A DNA stretch of 64,000 bases, from NCBI RefSeq assembly GCF_024807145.1, contig NZ_JANUCA010000002.1:494528-558527 (forward strand), written 5' to 3'. The stretch comes from Microbacterium sp. AK031 (lineage in GTDB: Bacteria > Actinomycetota > Actinomycetes > Actinomycetales > Microbacteriaceae). How positions within the stretch are numbered: the stretch's first letter is position 1; each line of letters starts with the position of its first letter. Below, in pieces: positions 53,639-63,799 of this stretch. Made by a program: the position numbers and the translations under genes. The notes beneath the pieces are model-generated. The model made no database searches. It saw only the letters and a program-made list of their open reading frames with translations, and was not told where the DNA came from.

Positions 53639-55126
53639 TTGAGAAGTCCACTCGCGCTCGTCGCGGCCATCGCCGTCTCGGCACTCGTCCTCGCCGGCTG
53701 CTCCTCGAGCGGAAGCGAGACGGCCGAAGAGGACGCCGGCATCCACATCGGCTCGCTCTACGAACCGCAGAACCTCAGCAACACGCAGGGCGGCGGGCAG
53801 GGTGTCACCGAGGCCTTCAACGGCAATGTCTACGAGGGCCTGTACCGGCTCACGGATGACGGCGAAGTCGAGCCGCTGCTCGCGACGGATGCCGAGAAGA
53901 GCGAAGACGGGCTCACCTACACGGTCACTTTGCGCGACGACGTGACGTTCCACTCCGGCAAGGCCCTCACTTCGGCAGATGTGAAGGCCAGCGTCGAGGC
54001 CGTCACGGCTGAGGACTCGCAGTCGGCCCGCGCCTCGGCCTTCGCTGTGATCTCCGGCATCGAGACACCGGACGAGGCGACCGTGGTCTTCACGCTCTCC
54101 GAGCCGTCGATCTCGTTCCTGTACAACCTCGCGTACATCTGGATCGTCAACGGCGAGGCGACCGATCTCACCACGACCGAAGACGGCACCGGACCGTACA
54201 CGCTCGACGAGTGGAAGCAGGGCAGCACCCTGACCCTCACCCGCTGGGACGACTACTGGGGTGAGGCCGCCAAGAACGGCGAGGTCGTCTTCAACTACTA
54301 CACCGACGCGACAGCGCAGAACAACGCGCTCCTCACCGGCGAGATCGACCTGATCACGAGCATCCAGAGCCCCGACGCCCTGGAGCAGTTCGACAACGAC
54401 TCGTACACGATCAGCGAAGGAACCTCGACGACCAAGGAGCTGCTCGCTTTCAACGACCGCGTCGCGCCCTTCAACGACCCGCTCGTGCGCAAGGCGATCT
54501 ACTCGGCGGTCGACACGAAGAAGCTGCTGAACTCGATCTGGGCCGACTACGGCACGCTCATCGGATCGATGGTGCCGCCGACCGACCCCTGGTACGAAGA
54601 CCTCACCGACGTTAACCCCTACGACGTCGACCTCGCGAAGCAGCAGCTCGCCGAGGCGGGCTTCCCTGATGGCTTCGAGTTCACCCTCGACACCCCCAGC
54701 TACGACCCGCACCCCGCCGTCGCGGAGTTCCTGCAGTCGCAGCTCGCCGAGGTCGGCATCACGGTGAACATCAACACCATCAGCGCCGACGAGTGGTACA
54801 CGAAGGTGTTCAAGGAACGCGACTTCGAAGCGACACTGCAGGAGCACGTCAACGACCGCGATGTCGTCTGGTACGGCAACCCCGACTTCTACTGGGGCTA
54901 TGACAATGCCGACGTGCAGCAGTGGGTCGCGGAAGCCGAGCAGGCGGCCACACCGGAGGAGCAGACCGAGCTGCTCAAGAAGGTGAATCGTCAGATCGCC
55001 GAGGATGCCGCGAGCGTCTGGCTCTACCTCTACCCGCAGATCGTCGTCGCCTCGGCTGACGTCACCGGATACCCTGTCAATGGCCTGAATTCGCAGTTCT
55101 TCGCCTACGACATCGTCAAGTCCTGA
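53639..55126 (+). CDS. Peptide-type ABC transporter substrate-binding lipoprotein (SBP family 5)
   Basis: 495 aa. The signal peptide ends in lipobox LAGC. The family 5 pattern TYTVTLRDDVTFHSGKALTSADVKASVEAV and YDVDLAKQQLAEAGFPDGFEF is clear. It starts with TTG (53639-53641) preceded by AGGAG. No ATG or GTG would give a signal peptide. It is the first gene of a five-gene oligopeptide/dipeptide/nickel-type importer operon. The ligand is unknown. Confidence 0.93.
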   Translation: MRSPLALVAAIAVSALVLAGCSSSGSETAEEDAGIHIGSLYEPQNLSNTQGGGQGVTEAFNGNVYEGLYRLTDDGEVEPLLATDAEKSEDGLTYTVTLRDDVTFHSGKALTSADVKASVEAVTAEDSQSARASAFAVISGIETPDEATVVFTLSEPSISFLYNLAYIWIVNGEATDLTTTEDGTGPYTLDEWKQGSTLTLTRWDDYWGEAAKNGEVVFNYYTDATAQNNALLTGEIDLITSIQSPDALEQFDNDSYTISEGTSTTKELLAFNDRVAPFNDPLVRKAIYSAVDTKKLLNSIWADYGTLIGSMVPPTDPWYEDLTDVNPYDVDLAKQQLAEAGFPDGFEFTLDTPSYDPHPAVAEFLQSQLAEVGITVNINTISADEWYTKVFKERDFEATLQEHVNDRDVVWYGNPDFYWGYDNADVQQWVAEAEQAATPEEQTELLKKVNRQIAEDAASVWLYLYPQIVVASADVTGYPVNGLNSQFFAYDIVKS

Positions 55127-55179
55127 TCCGCTCGCAGTGTGTGCGGGCCCTGGACAGCGGCCCCACACACTGATTCCTC

Positions 55180-56148
55180 GTGCTCATGCTCCCCTATCTC
55201 CTCCGTCGCTTCGCGTTCCTGGTGGTGTCGCTCGTCGTCGCCATGATCGTGATCTTCGTGCTGCTGCGGCTGCTGCCCGGTGACCCAGCGAACGCGCTGC
55301 TGTCGGTGGATGCCACGCCGGAGCAGATCGCCGCAGCGCGGGCGCAGGTCGGATCTGACCAGCCCCTCGCGCAGCAGTTCTTCATCTGGGCGGGGCAGAT
55401 GCTGCGCTTCGACCTCGGCGACTCGTACATCAGCACACTCCCGGTCGCGCCGGAGATCGCATCCCGCCTTCTGATCACCCTCCCGCTGACGCTCCTCGCA
55501 TTCGCGCTGGCTCTGGTCATCTCGGTCGTCGTCGGCATCACTGCCGCCGTCAAGTCCGACCGCTGGTACGGATCGGTGCTCTCCGGATTCTCGCAGCTCG
55601 GCATCGCTGTCCCGGTGTTCTGGGTCGGCATCATCCTGGTCTGGATCTTCGCCCTCGGTCTCGGCATCCTTCCCTCCGGTGGCTTCCCTCGCGAGGACTG
55701 GGAGGATCCGGGCGAGGCGCTGCGCGCCCTCGCCCTGCCGGTCATCACGATCGCTCTCGTCATGAGTGCCTCGCTCGCCCGCTACGTGCGCGCGGCAACA
55801 CTCGATGTGTTGGGCAGCGACTATCTGCGCACCGCGAGAGCCAGCGGCTCCGGTCTCGGCGAAGCGCTGCTTCGGCATGGGCTGCGCAACGGCGCCGTGC
55901 CAGTGGTCGCCATCCTCGGCATCGAACTGTCGACCACCCTGCTCGGGGCGGTCGTGGTCGAGAGTGTCTTCTCGCTTCCCGGCCTCGGCAGCATGCTCCT
56001 GACCGGGATAGCACAGCACGACTTCGCGAACATCCAGGGCGTGCTCGTGGTGAGCACCCTCTTCGTGCTGCTCGTCGGCTTCGTCGCCGACATCGGCCAG
56101 CGACTGATCGATCCGCGGTTGCGCGGCAGCGTGGCAGGAAACCGATGA
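55180..56148 (+). CDS. ABC transporter permease (DppB/OppB-type)
   Basis: 322 aa, six helices. LLPGDPANALL at the N-terminus and the EAA region (DYLRTARASGSGLGEALLRHGLRNGAVPVV) match the DppB family. GTG 55180 or the ATG two codons later may be the start. It ends with a 4-bp overlap into the next permease. Confidence 0.94.
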   Translation: MLMLPYLLRRFAFLVVSLVVAMIVIFVLLRLLPGDPANALLSVDATPEQIAAARAQVGSDQPLAQQFFIWAGQMLRFDLGDSYISTLPVAPEIASRLLITLPLTLLAFALALVISVVVGITAAVKSDRWYGSVLSGFSQLGIAVPVFWVGIILVWIFALGLGILPSGGFPREDWEDPGEALRALALPVITIALVMSASLARYVRAATLDVLGSDYLRTARASGSGLGEALLRHGLRNGAVPVVAILGIELSTTLLGAVVVESVFSLPGLGSMLLTGIAQHDFANIQGVLVVSTLFVLLVGFVADIGQRLIDPRLRGSVAGNR

Positions 56149-57023
56149 GCACCAGCTTTGTGGAACAGCACGTCGAACAGCAGTTGGAGGATGCCGCGCC
56201 CCGGCGCCGCATCGGCCGTCACGCGACCCTCGTGCTCGGACTCTCTCTGACCGGCGTCGTCGTGCTGCTCGCCATCGTCTCGCTCGTGTGGCTGCCGTAC
56301 CCGCCCTCCGACATCAGCGGCGGGCGGTTGGAAGCACCCAGCCTCGAGCACCTGCTCGGCACCGACAAGCTCGGTCGCGACCTGTTCACGCAGCTCATGA
56401 TCGGCGCACGCATCGCGTTGCTCGTCGGGATCGGCTCCGTCGCCCTCGCTGCCGTGCTCGGTGTGCTCATCGGCCTCGTCGCCGCGTTCGCCAAGCCGTG
56501 GGTCGACGATTCGCTCTCCGCCACGCTCGATGTCGTGATCGCCTTCCCCGTACTGCTGCTGGCGATGCTCGTCGTCGCCGTGCAGGGCGCCTCCCTGTGG
56601 TCGGCGATCCTCGCGATCGGACTCGCCATGTCCGCCGTCGTCGCCAGGCTCACCCGCATCCTCACCCGTCGCGTGCTGCAGGAGCAGTTCATCACCGCGG
56701 CGCGCACGAGCGGCACGCGCTGGCACGGCATCGTCCTGTTCCACGTGCTGCCGAACATCGCGCCCACGCTCGGTGTGAACCTCGCTCTCCAGTTCGGCGC
56801 CGCGGTGCTGGCCGAGGCGAGCCTGTCGTACCTCGGCCTCGGTGCTCCGCCGCCCAACGCCTCATGGGGCCGTCTGCTGCAGGAGGCACAGGGCACGGTG
56901 CTCGCGGCCCCGTTCGGAGCCATCGCACCAGGCATCGCGCTGGTCACACTCGTGCTGGGCGTGAACTTCGTCGCCGACGGCCTGCGCGATTTCGTCGATC
57001 CCACCCGCAGGAGGCAGCGATGA
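56145..57023 (+). CDS. ABC transporter permease (DppC/OppC-type)
   Basis: 292 aa. HLLGTDKLGRDLFTQLMIGARIAL and the EAA loop (QFITAARTSGTRWHGIVLFHVLPNIAPTL) are DppC signatures. ATGA overlaps join it to the genes on both sides. Confidence 0.94.
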   Translation: MSTSFVEQHVEQQLEDAAPRRRIGRHATLVLGLSLTGVVVLLAIVSLVWLPYPPSDISGGRLEAPSLEHLLGTDKLGRDLFTQLMIGARIALLVGIGSVALAAVLGVLIGLVAAFAKPWVDDSLSATLDVVIAFPVLLLAMLVVAVQGASLWSAILAIGLAMSAVVARLTRILTRRVLQEQFITAARTSGTRWHGIVLFHVLPNIAPTLGVNLALQFGAAVLAEASLSYLGLGAPPPNASWGRLLQEAQGTVLAAPFGAIAPGIALVTLVLGVNFVADGLRDFVDPTRRRQR

Positions 57024-57834
57024 GGCTTCTCGACGTCTCCGGCCTCACCGTCTCGGCCGGGCAGCAGCGGCTGGTCGACGACGTGTCGTTCACGATCGCG
57101 CCGGGCGAGCGCGTCGGCGTGATCGGCGAATCCGGCTCGGGAAAGTCCGTGACCTCCCTCGCGGTCACGGGGCTCCTGGCAGATGCGCTCACCGCCTCCG
57201 GATCGGTGCTGCTAGACGGCACGCAGGTCATCGGCACCCCGGACCGTGGGCTTCGTCCGCTGCGCGGTCCGGTGGCCGGCATCCTGTTCCAGGAGCCGCT
57301 GACCGCGCTCGATCCGCTCATGCGCGTCGGGCGGCAGATCGCCGAGCCGATGCGCCGCCATCTCGGTCTGCGCGGAGTATCGCTGCAGCATGCCGTGCAC
57401 GCGGCTCTCGGAGACGTCTCGCTGCCCGATCCCCGGTTCGCGAAGGCGTTCCCGCACGAGTTGTCCGGCGGGCAGCGGCAGCGCGTCGCCACCGCGATCG
57501 CCCTCGCCGCGCGGCCGAAACTGCTGATCGCCGACGAGCCGACCACCGCGCTCGATGTGACTGTGCAGGATGAGATCCTCACTCTGCTCGACCGCCTCGT
57601 GGCCCAACGAGACATGGCGCTCATGTTCATCAGCCATGACCTCGCCGTCGTGAGCCGCATGACCGACCGAGTCGTCGTGATGCGCGGCGGTCGGGCGGTC
57701 GAGCAGGGCACAGTGGATCAGATCGTCGGCGAACCGCACGATCCCTATACGGCTGCGCTGGTCGCGAGTGCGCGCGCTCTGGATTCCGCGCTCGACACGC
57801 CTGCCTCCCCACCTGTGGACGGGGAGGTGAGCCG

Positions 57835-57838
<4 letters not shown>
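57020..57838 (+). CDS. ABC transporter ATP-binding protein (DppD/OppD-type)
   Basis: 272 aa. Walker A is GESGSGKS, the signature is LSGGQRQRVA, Walker B is LLIADEPTTALD and the switch His is in FISHDLAVV. The ATG at 57020 overlaps the permease stop. Upstream in-frame sequence belongs to the permease gene. The frequent C-terminal oligopeptide-type Cys motif is not seen. Confidence 0.94.
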
Positions 57839-58605
<767 letters not shown>

Positions 58606-58633
58606 GCTCCGCCGCCGGATCGTTGCCACCACC

Positions 58634-59542
58634 ATGGCGACGATCGATCAGGCGACACTTGAGCGCGTGCTCTCGAGCGTGAATGTGCTCTCCGGGGGCA
58701 CGCGCCGCGTCGAGCTGCCGGCATCCGGAGCGCTCCCGCTCACCGATGGCGTCGTGAGCTTCGTGCACGTGGTCGCGGGCGTTGTGCGCGGCCATCCGCC
58801 GCTCTCCAGCGGCTGCACCCTCGGCATCGACCGGAACACCCAGACCATCAGCGTCAGGCAGCCGAGCACGCGCGAAGAGCTCGGCGCCGGCGGAGCACTG
58901 CTCACGCTGGGTGATCGCTCGGTCATACTCGACGCGCCGGACGGCGCCACTCTCGTCGTCGGCGAACTGCAGCTCACCGACCCGACGTCGCTGCACATGG
59001 TGCCAGGTTTTGCGGTGGTCAGTGAGTTCGCCGCACTCGAGCCCGCGGCCGCCGCTCTGGCCGCGCAACTGGGGCTCGATACTCCCGCCGATCCGAACAA
59101 GCGGTACGGCGACCCCGTGATCTGCCGCATGATGGCGACCACCGTGCTGCTCTCGGTGATCCGCGCATGGGCGGAGAACGGCTGCGCTCCCGACGAATGG
59201 GCGGCGCGGACGCGCGATCCCTTCCTCGACCGGGTACTCACCGCGATTCATCAGGCGCCAGGACGCGATTGGACGGTCGACTCGCTCGCCGGCGTCGGAG
59301 CGATGTCGCGCTCGGTGTTCGCCGAGCGTTTTCGCTCCGTGATCGGCCGGTCTCCGGCGAGCTATGTCACCGACGTGCGAATGGATGCCGCGAGGTCGCT
59401 GCTCGCCGCCGGACGCACCGTGTCGGAGACGGCGAGAGAGCTCGGCTACTCCTCGGATGAGGGCTTCAGCCGCGCGTTCCGCCGCCACGTCGGGATGACC
59501 CCGTCGGCATGGCGGGCGCAGCGCGCAGGCGTGCCGGCCTAG
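58634..59542 (+). CDS. AraC family regulator with N-terminal cupin domain
   Basis: 302 aa. The N-terminal sensor part (about 1-170) is cupin-like. The C-terminal double HTH reads WTVDSLAGVGAMSRSVFAERFRSVIGRSPASY and TARELGYSSDEGFSRAFRRHVGMTPSAWR. No good ribosome site precedes ATG 58634. It may control the convergent MFS gene (59606-60796) or be read from the ABC operon 28 bp upstream. Confidence 0.9.
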   Translation: MATIDQATLERVLSSVNVLSGGTRRVELPASGALPLTDGVVSFVHVVAGVVRGHPPLSSGCTLGIDRNTQTISVRQPSTREELGAGGALLTLGDRSVILDAPDGATLVVGELQLTDPTSLHMVPGFAVVSEFAALEPAAAALAAQLGLDTPADPNKRYGDPVICRMMATTVLLSVIRAWAENGCAPDEWAARTRDPFLDRVLTAIHQAPGRDWTVDSLAGVGAMSRSVFAERFRSVIGRSPASYVTDVRMDAARSLLAAGRTVSETARELGYSSDEGFSRAFRRHVGMTPSAWRAQRAGVPA

Positions 59543-59605
59543 TACTCGGGCCGGTCACAGCCGTACGACGGCGAGCCTCGGAGGCCGGGTGCCGAAGCGC
59601 GGAGC

Positions 59606-60796
59606 TCAGCCGCGCACGCGGTTCGAGAGTCCGAACAGCACAGCTCCCACGACGAGCGCGGCAGCGCCGAGGCCGTACGAGGGTTCCACGCCGATGCTGT
59701 CGACGAGTACCCCTCCCACGCCGGCGGCGACCATGATAGCGGCCTGGAATCCGACCACGACGAGGCTGCCGCCGGCTTCGAGGCGATCGGGCATCCGGTG
59801 CCCGACCCAGGTGTTGACCACGATCAGCCACGATGCGAAGAAGAAGCCCCAGACGAACACGGCGATCGCGACGCCGAGCACCGAACCGGACAGCAGGATC
59901 GTCGCGGCCACCGCGACCGCGATCACAGCGGGGGCGAGCACGGCGAACAGCCGGAACGAGCGGTCGATGATCAGCCCGATCGTGAGGTTTCCGATCAGGC
60001 CGCCGACGCCGAACACCGCCAGCAGCACGACGATCGTGCCGGCGTCGACTTCCGGAATCCGCTCGAGCGCGAGACGGACGTACGTGTAGGCGAGGAAGTG
60101 ACCGAGCACGACGAGGACGTGTCCGGTCAGGCCCAGCCCGATGCCGGGGCGCCGGATCGTGTCGGCGAGCAGCGCGAAGCTCGATGTCTGCGCTGCGGGC
60201 ACGGGCGGCAGCATGGTGCGCAGCGCCACCGCGAGAAGGCCGGTGACGACGCCCGCGAGCGCGAACACCCCGCGCCAGTCCATGATCTGGCTCAGCATGA
60301 CGCCGACCGGGACGCCGGCGACGGTTGCGAGCGAGGTGCCCGCGGAGGTGAACATCACGGCGCGTCCGAGTCGTTCCGGTCCGGCGATCCGCACCGCGAC
60401 CGTGATCGACATCGACCAGAAGGTGCTGAGTGCCGCACCGAGCAGGAAGCGGGCGATGAGGACGATGATCAGATTCGGCGAGATCGCGACGATGAGGTTC
60501 GATGCCGCAGCGGCGAGCGCCATCCATACCAGCAGAGTTCTGCGGTCGATTCTTGGGAACACCATGCCGACGGTCGGCGCGACGAGGAGGCCGACGAGCG
60601 CGGTGACCGTGACGGTCTGCCCTGCCTGGCCGGGGGTGACGCCGAGCGCGTCCGCCATCTCGGTGAGCATGCCGTTGGGCAGGAATTCCGCCGTGACGAG
60701 CAGGAAGCTCAGCAGCATCATTACGACGAGAGCGCCGTAACGGATCCGCTCGGCAGGGGCGGAGACGTTGATGGGTACGGGCGCGGTCGTTGTCAT
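59606..60796 (-). CDS. MFS transporter (DHA1/sugar-efflux type)
   Basis: 396 aa with 12 helices. LLVTAEFLPNGMLTEMADALGVTPGQAGQTVTVTAL in helices 1-2 is the signature of AraJ/SotB-like exporters. The ATG at 60794-60796 (MTTTAPVPINV) is chosen. The 38 upstream in-frame residues are Arg/Pro/His-rich and overlap promoter DNA. Substrate unknown. Confidence 0.92.
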   Translation of the reverse strand: MTTTAPVPINVSAPAERIRYGALVVMMLLSFLLVTAEFLPNGMLTEMADALGVTPGQAGQTVTVTALVGLLVAPTVGMVFPRIDRRTLLVWMALAAAASNLIVAISPNLIIVLIARFLLGAALSTFWSMSITVAVRIAGPERLGRAVMFTSAGTSLATVAGVPVGVMLSQIMDWRGVFALAGVVTGLLAVALRTMLPPVPAAQTSSFALLADTIRRPGIGLGLTGHVLVVLGHFLAYTYVRLALERIPEVDAGTIVVLLAVFGVGGLIGNLTIGLIIDRSFRLFAVLAPAVIAVAVAATILLSGSVLGVAIAVFVWGFFFASWLIVVNTWVGHRMPDRLEAGGSLVVVGFQAAIMVAAGVGGVLVDSIGVEPSYGLGAAALVVGAVLFGLSNRVRG

Positions 60797-60895
60797 CGTC
60801 CCATGCTGACAGGCGCGCGGATGCCGCACCCGACCGGGCGTCCGCGGCATCCGACCATTCGTCCGCGGTCGGGACTCCTGGATTCGGCACATCAC

Positions 60896-60924
60896 GTGAC
60901 ACACCCGCACCCTCGCGGTAATGT
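60896..60924 (+). promoter_or_regulatory. Probable promoter of the leader ORF/RIO kinase unit
   Basis: GTGACA (60896-60901, 5 of 6 to TTGACA) and TAATGT (60919-60924) are separated by exactly 17 nt. It lies 50 bp upstream of the leader ORF start. Confidence 0.55.
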
Positions 60925-60974
60925 CGGAGGGTACCGGGATCTGCCCGGGAAGAAACGAGCGGAAGGAGCCTCAG

Positions 60975-61037
60975 ATGTCCAACGTCTTTGTCGCGCCTCT
61001 CGCCGACATCCTTCCCCTCGAGGCCACCCGCTCCTGA
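60975..61037 (+). CDS. Leader ORF upstream of the RIO1-type kinase gene (20 aa, ends LEATRS)
   Basis: The ATG follows a strong GGAAGGAG (60961-60968) with 6-nt spacing. It encodes MSNVFVAPLADI then LPLEATRS, then TGA. The stop lies 33 nt before the kinase GTG. The C-terminal LEATR-X-stop is shared with the mgtE leader at 22072-22137. GCTCC at its last codons (61030-61034) is complementary to GGAGC (61059-61063), the kinase ribosome site, suggesting a regulatory switch. This is an inference from position and sequence. Confidence 0.65.
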   Translation: MSNVFVAPLADILPLEATRS

Positions 61038-61070
61038 TCAGCGTGTGGTCTCCCTTCCGGAGCAACCACC

Positions 61071-61910
61071 GTGGCTGAACCATTCGCGTCATTCGACGCA
61101 TCCTCTTCTCTCTCCTTCGCCGACGTCGATCCTGGCGACGACCAACGCTGGTCCACGTGGCCGGCGATCACCCCGTCCGAACGCGGACCGCAGCCGTGGC
61201 CGGCGTGGGTCGTGACGTCTGCCGGCGCGCTCGACACCGAGCTCGGCATCCTCAAGACCGGCAAGGAGGCCGACGTGTTCCTGATCGAACGTGCCGTCCC
61301 CGATGATCCGACGCAGCGCACGCTGCTGGCGGCGAAGCGGTATCGCAGCGAGGAGCATCGCTCCTTCCATCGGTCGGCGGTGTACACCGAAGGCCGCCGT
61401 GTGCAGAATTCGCGCGACGGACGAGCTCTCGCGAAGAAGTCGTCGTTCGGACGCGGGGTCGCCGCCGCCGAGTGGTCGTTCGCCGAGTTCAACGCGCTAT
61501 GCCGGATGTGGGACCTCGGCGCCCCGGTGCCGTATCCCGTGCAGGTCAACGGCACCGAGTTGCTGATGGAGTTCATCGGCACCGATGCGACCGCCGCTCC
61601 TCGACTCGCACAGGAGCGCGGCGACCGTCGCGTCCTCGCGGACTACTTCACTCAGATCGTCGACATCATGCGTATCTTCGCGGCTGCCGGCTTCGCGCAC
61701 GGTGACCTTTCGCCTTACAACCTCCTCGTGCACGACGGGCGTGTGCGGGTGATCGATCTGCCGCAGATCGTCGACATCATCGCGAACCCGCAGGGGCTCG
61801 ATCTGCTGCACCGAGACTGCGTGAACGTGTGCGACTGGTTCATCAGACACCGAGTCGAGTGCGATGCAGAGGATTTGTTCGCCGAATTGATGGCTTCTTC
61901 GTACACCTGA
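61071..61910 (+). CDS. RIO1-type serine/threonine protein kinase
   Basis: 279 aa. RIO hallmarks are the nucleotide loop LKTGKEADVF (61-70), Lys89 in AAKRYR, the catalytic loop HGDLSPYN (Asp212, Asn217) and the metal-binding IDLPQ (Asp229). In archaea and eukaryotes RIO kinases serve ribosome maturation. In bacteria their role is unknown. The GTG at 61071 is preceded by CCGGAG. It is the downstream gene of the leader ORF unit. Confidence 0.9.
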   Translation: MAEPFASFDASSSLSFADVDPGDDQRWSTWPAITPSERGPQPWPAWVVTSAGALDTELGILKTGKEADVFLIERAVPDDPTQRTLLAAKRYRSEEHRSFHRSAVYTEGRRVQNSRDGRALAKKSSFGRGVAAAEWSFAEFNALCRMWDLGAPVPYPVQVNGTELLMEFIGTDATAAPRLAQERGDRRVLADYFTQIVDIMRIFAAAGFAHGDLSPYNLLVHDGRVRVIDLPQIVDIIANPQGLDLLHRDCVNVCDWFIRHRVECDAEDLFAELMASSYT

Positions 61911-61937
61911 GGATGTCGATCTCGCACTTACGGAGGA

Positions 61938-62327
61938 CTATGCCCGCGCACGCCTCGACGCGTTCGCAGGCTCGTCCGGTTCTGGAAATCGGAGCACCTC
62001 TTCGAGCAGGGCGACGAGCGGCCTCGGCATGCTCTCGACGGGGAGTGCGTCGATGATGTCGGCCGCGATTCTCGCTTTGCGTCCCGCAGCGGTGCCGGCG
62101 AAACGGCGCAGCTGCGCCTCGATGGTGCGGGTGCGCTGCGCCGGCTGCGTCTGGAACATCCGGAACCGCCTGAGTTCGCCGCGCTCGGCGAGCGTGTCCA
62201 GCACGAGATCCGGGCCGGCCGCCGCGATCACCTCGTCTTCGAGGTCGCGCTCACAGCCGAAGAAGCCCAGGGCTTCCGGATCGCCATCCTCCTTGAGCAT
62301 GCCGCGCCGACCAGGGCGCCGCGGCAT
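61938..62327 (-). CDS. Small hypothetical protein
   Basis: 129 aa from ATG 62327, or 120 aa from ATG 62300. It is predicted mostly helical, with RMFQTQPAQRTRTIEAQLRRFAGTAAGRK and ARIAADIIDALPVESMPRPL. Amino-acid composition and third-position GC look coding, and it fills the gap between the kinase gene and the MFS gene. No family is recognised and no good ribosome site is seen. Confidence 0.5.
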   Translation of the reverse strand: MPRRPGRRGMLKEDGDPEALGFFGCERDLEDEVIAAAGPDLVLDTLAERGELRRFRMFQTQPAQRTRTIEAQLRRFAGTAAGRKARIAADIIDALPVESMPRPLVALLEEVLRFPEPDEPANASRRARA

Positions 62328-62403
62328 GCGTCGACACTACTCGCGGCCTGCCAGAGCGGCGCGCCGCTACCTCTCGTTCACCGGATCCCGCCAGACTTCG
62401 AGC

Positions 62404-63774
62404 ATGAGCGCTTCCGCACCGACGGCCGACGGCCACGAACGCCCCTCTCGCAGCCGCGGCGTCCTCGCCTGGGCCCTGTGGGACTGGGGATCCGCCGCAT
62501 TCAACGCTGTCGTCACGACCTTCGTTTTCAGCACATTCCTCGCGAGTCAGCTGTTCGTCGACCCCGAGATCGTGGCCGCGGCGGCCGGTGACGCGAAGGA
62601 CCCGGCGCTCGTCGCCGCACTCGCCGGGAACGCCAGCCTGGTCGGCTGGGCACTCGCCATCGCCGGGGTTCTCATCGCCGTCCTCGCTCCTGTGCTCGGC
62701 CAGCGTTCCGACGGCACAGGGCGACGCAAACTCTGGCTCGGCATCAACACGGGCCTCGTCGTGCTCGCCATGGCCGCGATGGTCTTTGTCGTCGGCGCTC
62801 CCGAGTACCTCATCCTCGGTGCGACGCTGCTCGCCGTCGGCAACGTCTTCTTCGAGTTCGCCGGAGTGAACTACAACGCCATGCTCGTGCAGGTCTCCAC
62901 GAAGGAGAACATGGGCCGCGTGTCGGGCTTCGGGTGGGGAATGGGCTACGTCGGCGGGATCGTGCTGCTGGTCATCCTGCTCGTCGGCTTCATCGGCTTG
63001 GTCTCCAGCCCCGGTCCGCTCGGTATCACCACCGACGGCGGCCTGCACATCCGGCTCGCCGTGCTCGCCTCAGCCATCTGGTTCGGCGCTTTCGCGATTC
63101 CCGTGCTACTGCGCGTCCCGGAGATCCCGGCGCGCGAATCGCAGAACCGCGTCGGGTTCTTCCGCTCCTACGCCGTGCTCGCCGGCACGATCTCGAAGCT
63201 CTGGCACGGCAACCGTCAGGTGCTGATGTTCCTGGTTGCCAGCGCCGTGTTCCGCGACGGACTGGCCGGCGTCTTCACCTTCGGCGCGATCATCGCCGCA
63301 CAGGTCTTCGGGTTCTCCAGTTCGCAGGTGCTCTACTTCGCCGTGGCGGCCAACGTCGTCGCGGGTATCAGCACGATCCTCGCGGGCCGCCTGGATGATG
63401 CATTCGGGCCAAAGCGGGTGATCATGACCTCACTCGTCGGGCTGGTCGTGGCCGGCACCGCCGTGTTGTTCATCGGCGATGCGCAGCTGGGCTTCTGGAT
63501 CGCCGGACTCATCCTGTGCATGTTCGTCGGGCCCGTGCAGTCGGCGAGCCGGTCGATGCTGGCACGCATCACACCGGAAGGCCGCGAGGGCGAGATCTTC
63601 GGCCTGTATGCGACCACGGGTCGCGCCGTGTCGTTCCTGGCACCCACCCTGTTCGCCCTGTTCGTCGGCCTCAGCGGCGACACCCGCCTCGGCATCCTCG
63701 GCATCGTGCTCGTGCTGCTCGTCGGACTGGTGCTGATGATCCCCGTGAAAGCCAAGCAGGCCGTCATCGAGTAG
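62404..63774 (+). CDS. MFS transporter (UMF1/Atg22-like)
   Basis: 456 aa with about 12 helices. WALWDWGSAAFNAVVTTFVFSTFLA at helix 1, FFEFAGVNYNAMLVQVS and GRVSGFGWGMGYVGGI are the pattern of the UMF1 family. ATG 62404 gives the usual short N-terminus. The 125 in-frame residues upstream overlap the minus-strand small ORF and are not family-like. Substrate unknown. Confidence 0.9.
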   Translation: MSASAPTADGHERPSRSRGVLAWALWDWGSAAFNAVVTTFVFSTFLASQLFVDPEIVAAAAGDAKDPALVAALAGNASLVGWALAIAGVLIAVLAPVLGQRSDGTGRRKLWLGINTGLVVLAMAAMVFVVGAPEYLILGATLLAVGNVFFEFAGVNYNAMLVQVSTKENMGRVSGFGWGMGYVGGIVLLVILLVGFIGLVSSPGPLGITTDGGLHIRLAVLASAIWFGAFAIPVLLRVPEIPARESQNRVGFFRSYAVLAGTISKLWHGNRQVLMFLVASAVFRDGLAGVFTFGAIIAAQVFGFSSSQVLYFAVAANVVAGISTILAGRLDDAFGPKRVIMTSLVGLVVAGTAVLFIGDAQLGFWIAGLILCMFVGPVQSASRSMLARITPEGREGEIFGLYATTGRAVSFLAPTLFALFVGLSGDTRLGILGIVLVLLVGLVLMIPVKAKQAVIE

Positions 63775-63799
63775 CGCTCAGGCCGCTCAAAGGAGGAAA

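Noticed and set aside
53123..55168. A 681-codon open frame antisense to the DUF1684 and SBP genes
   Set aside because: It spans two clear plus-strand genes and the gap between them. The composition is typical of a shadow frame.
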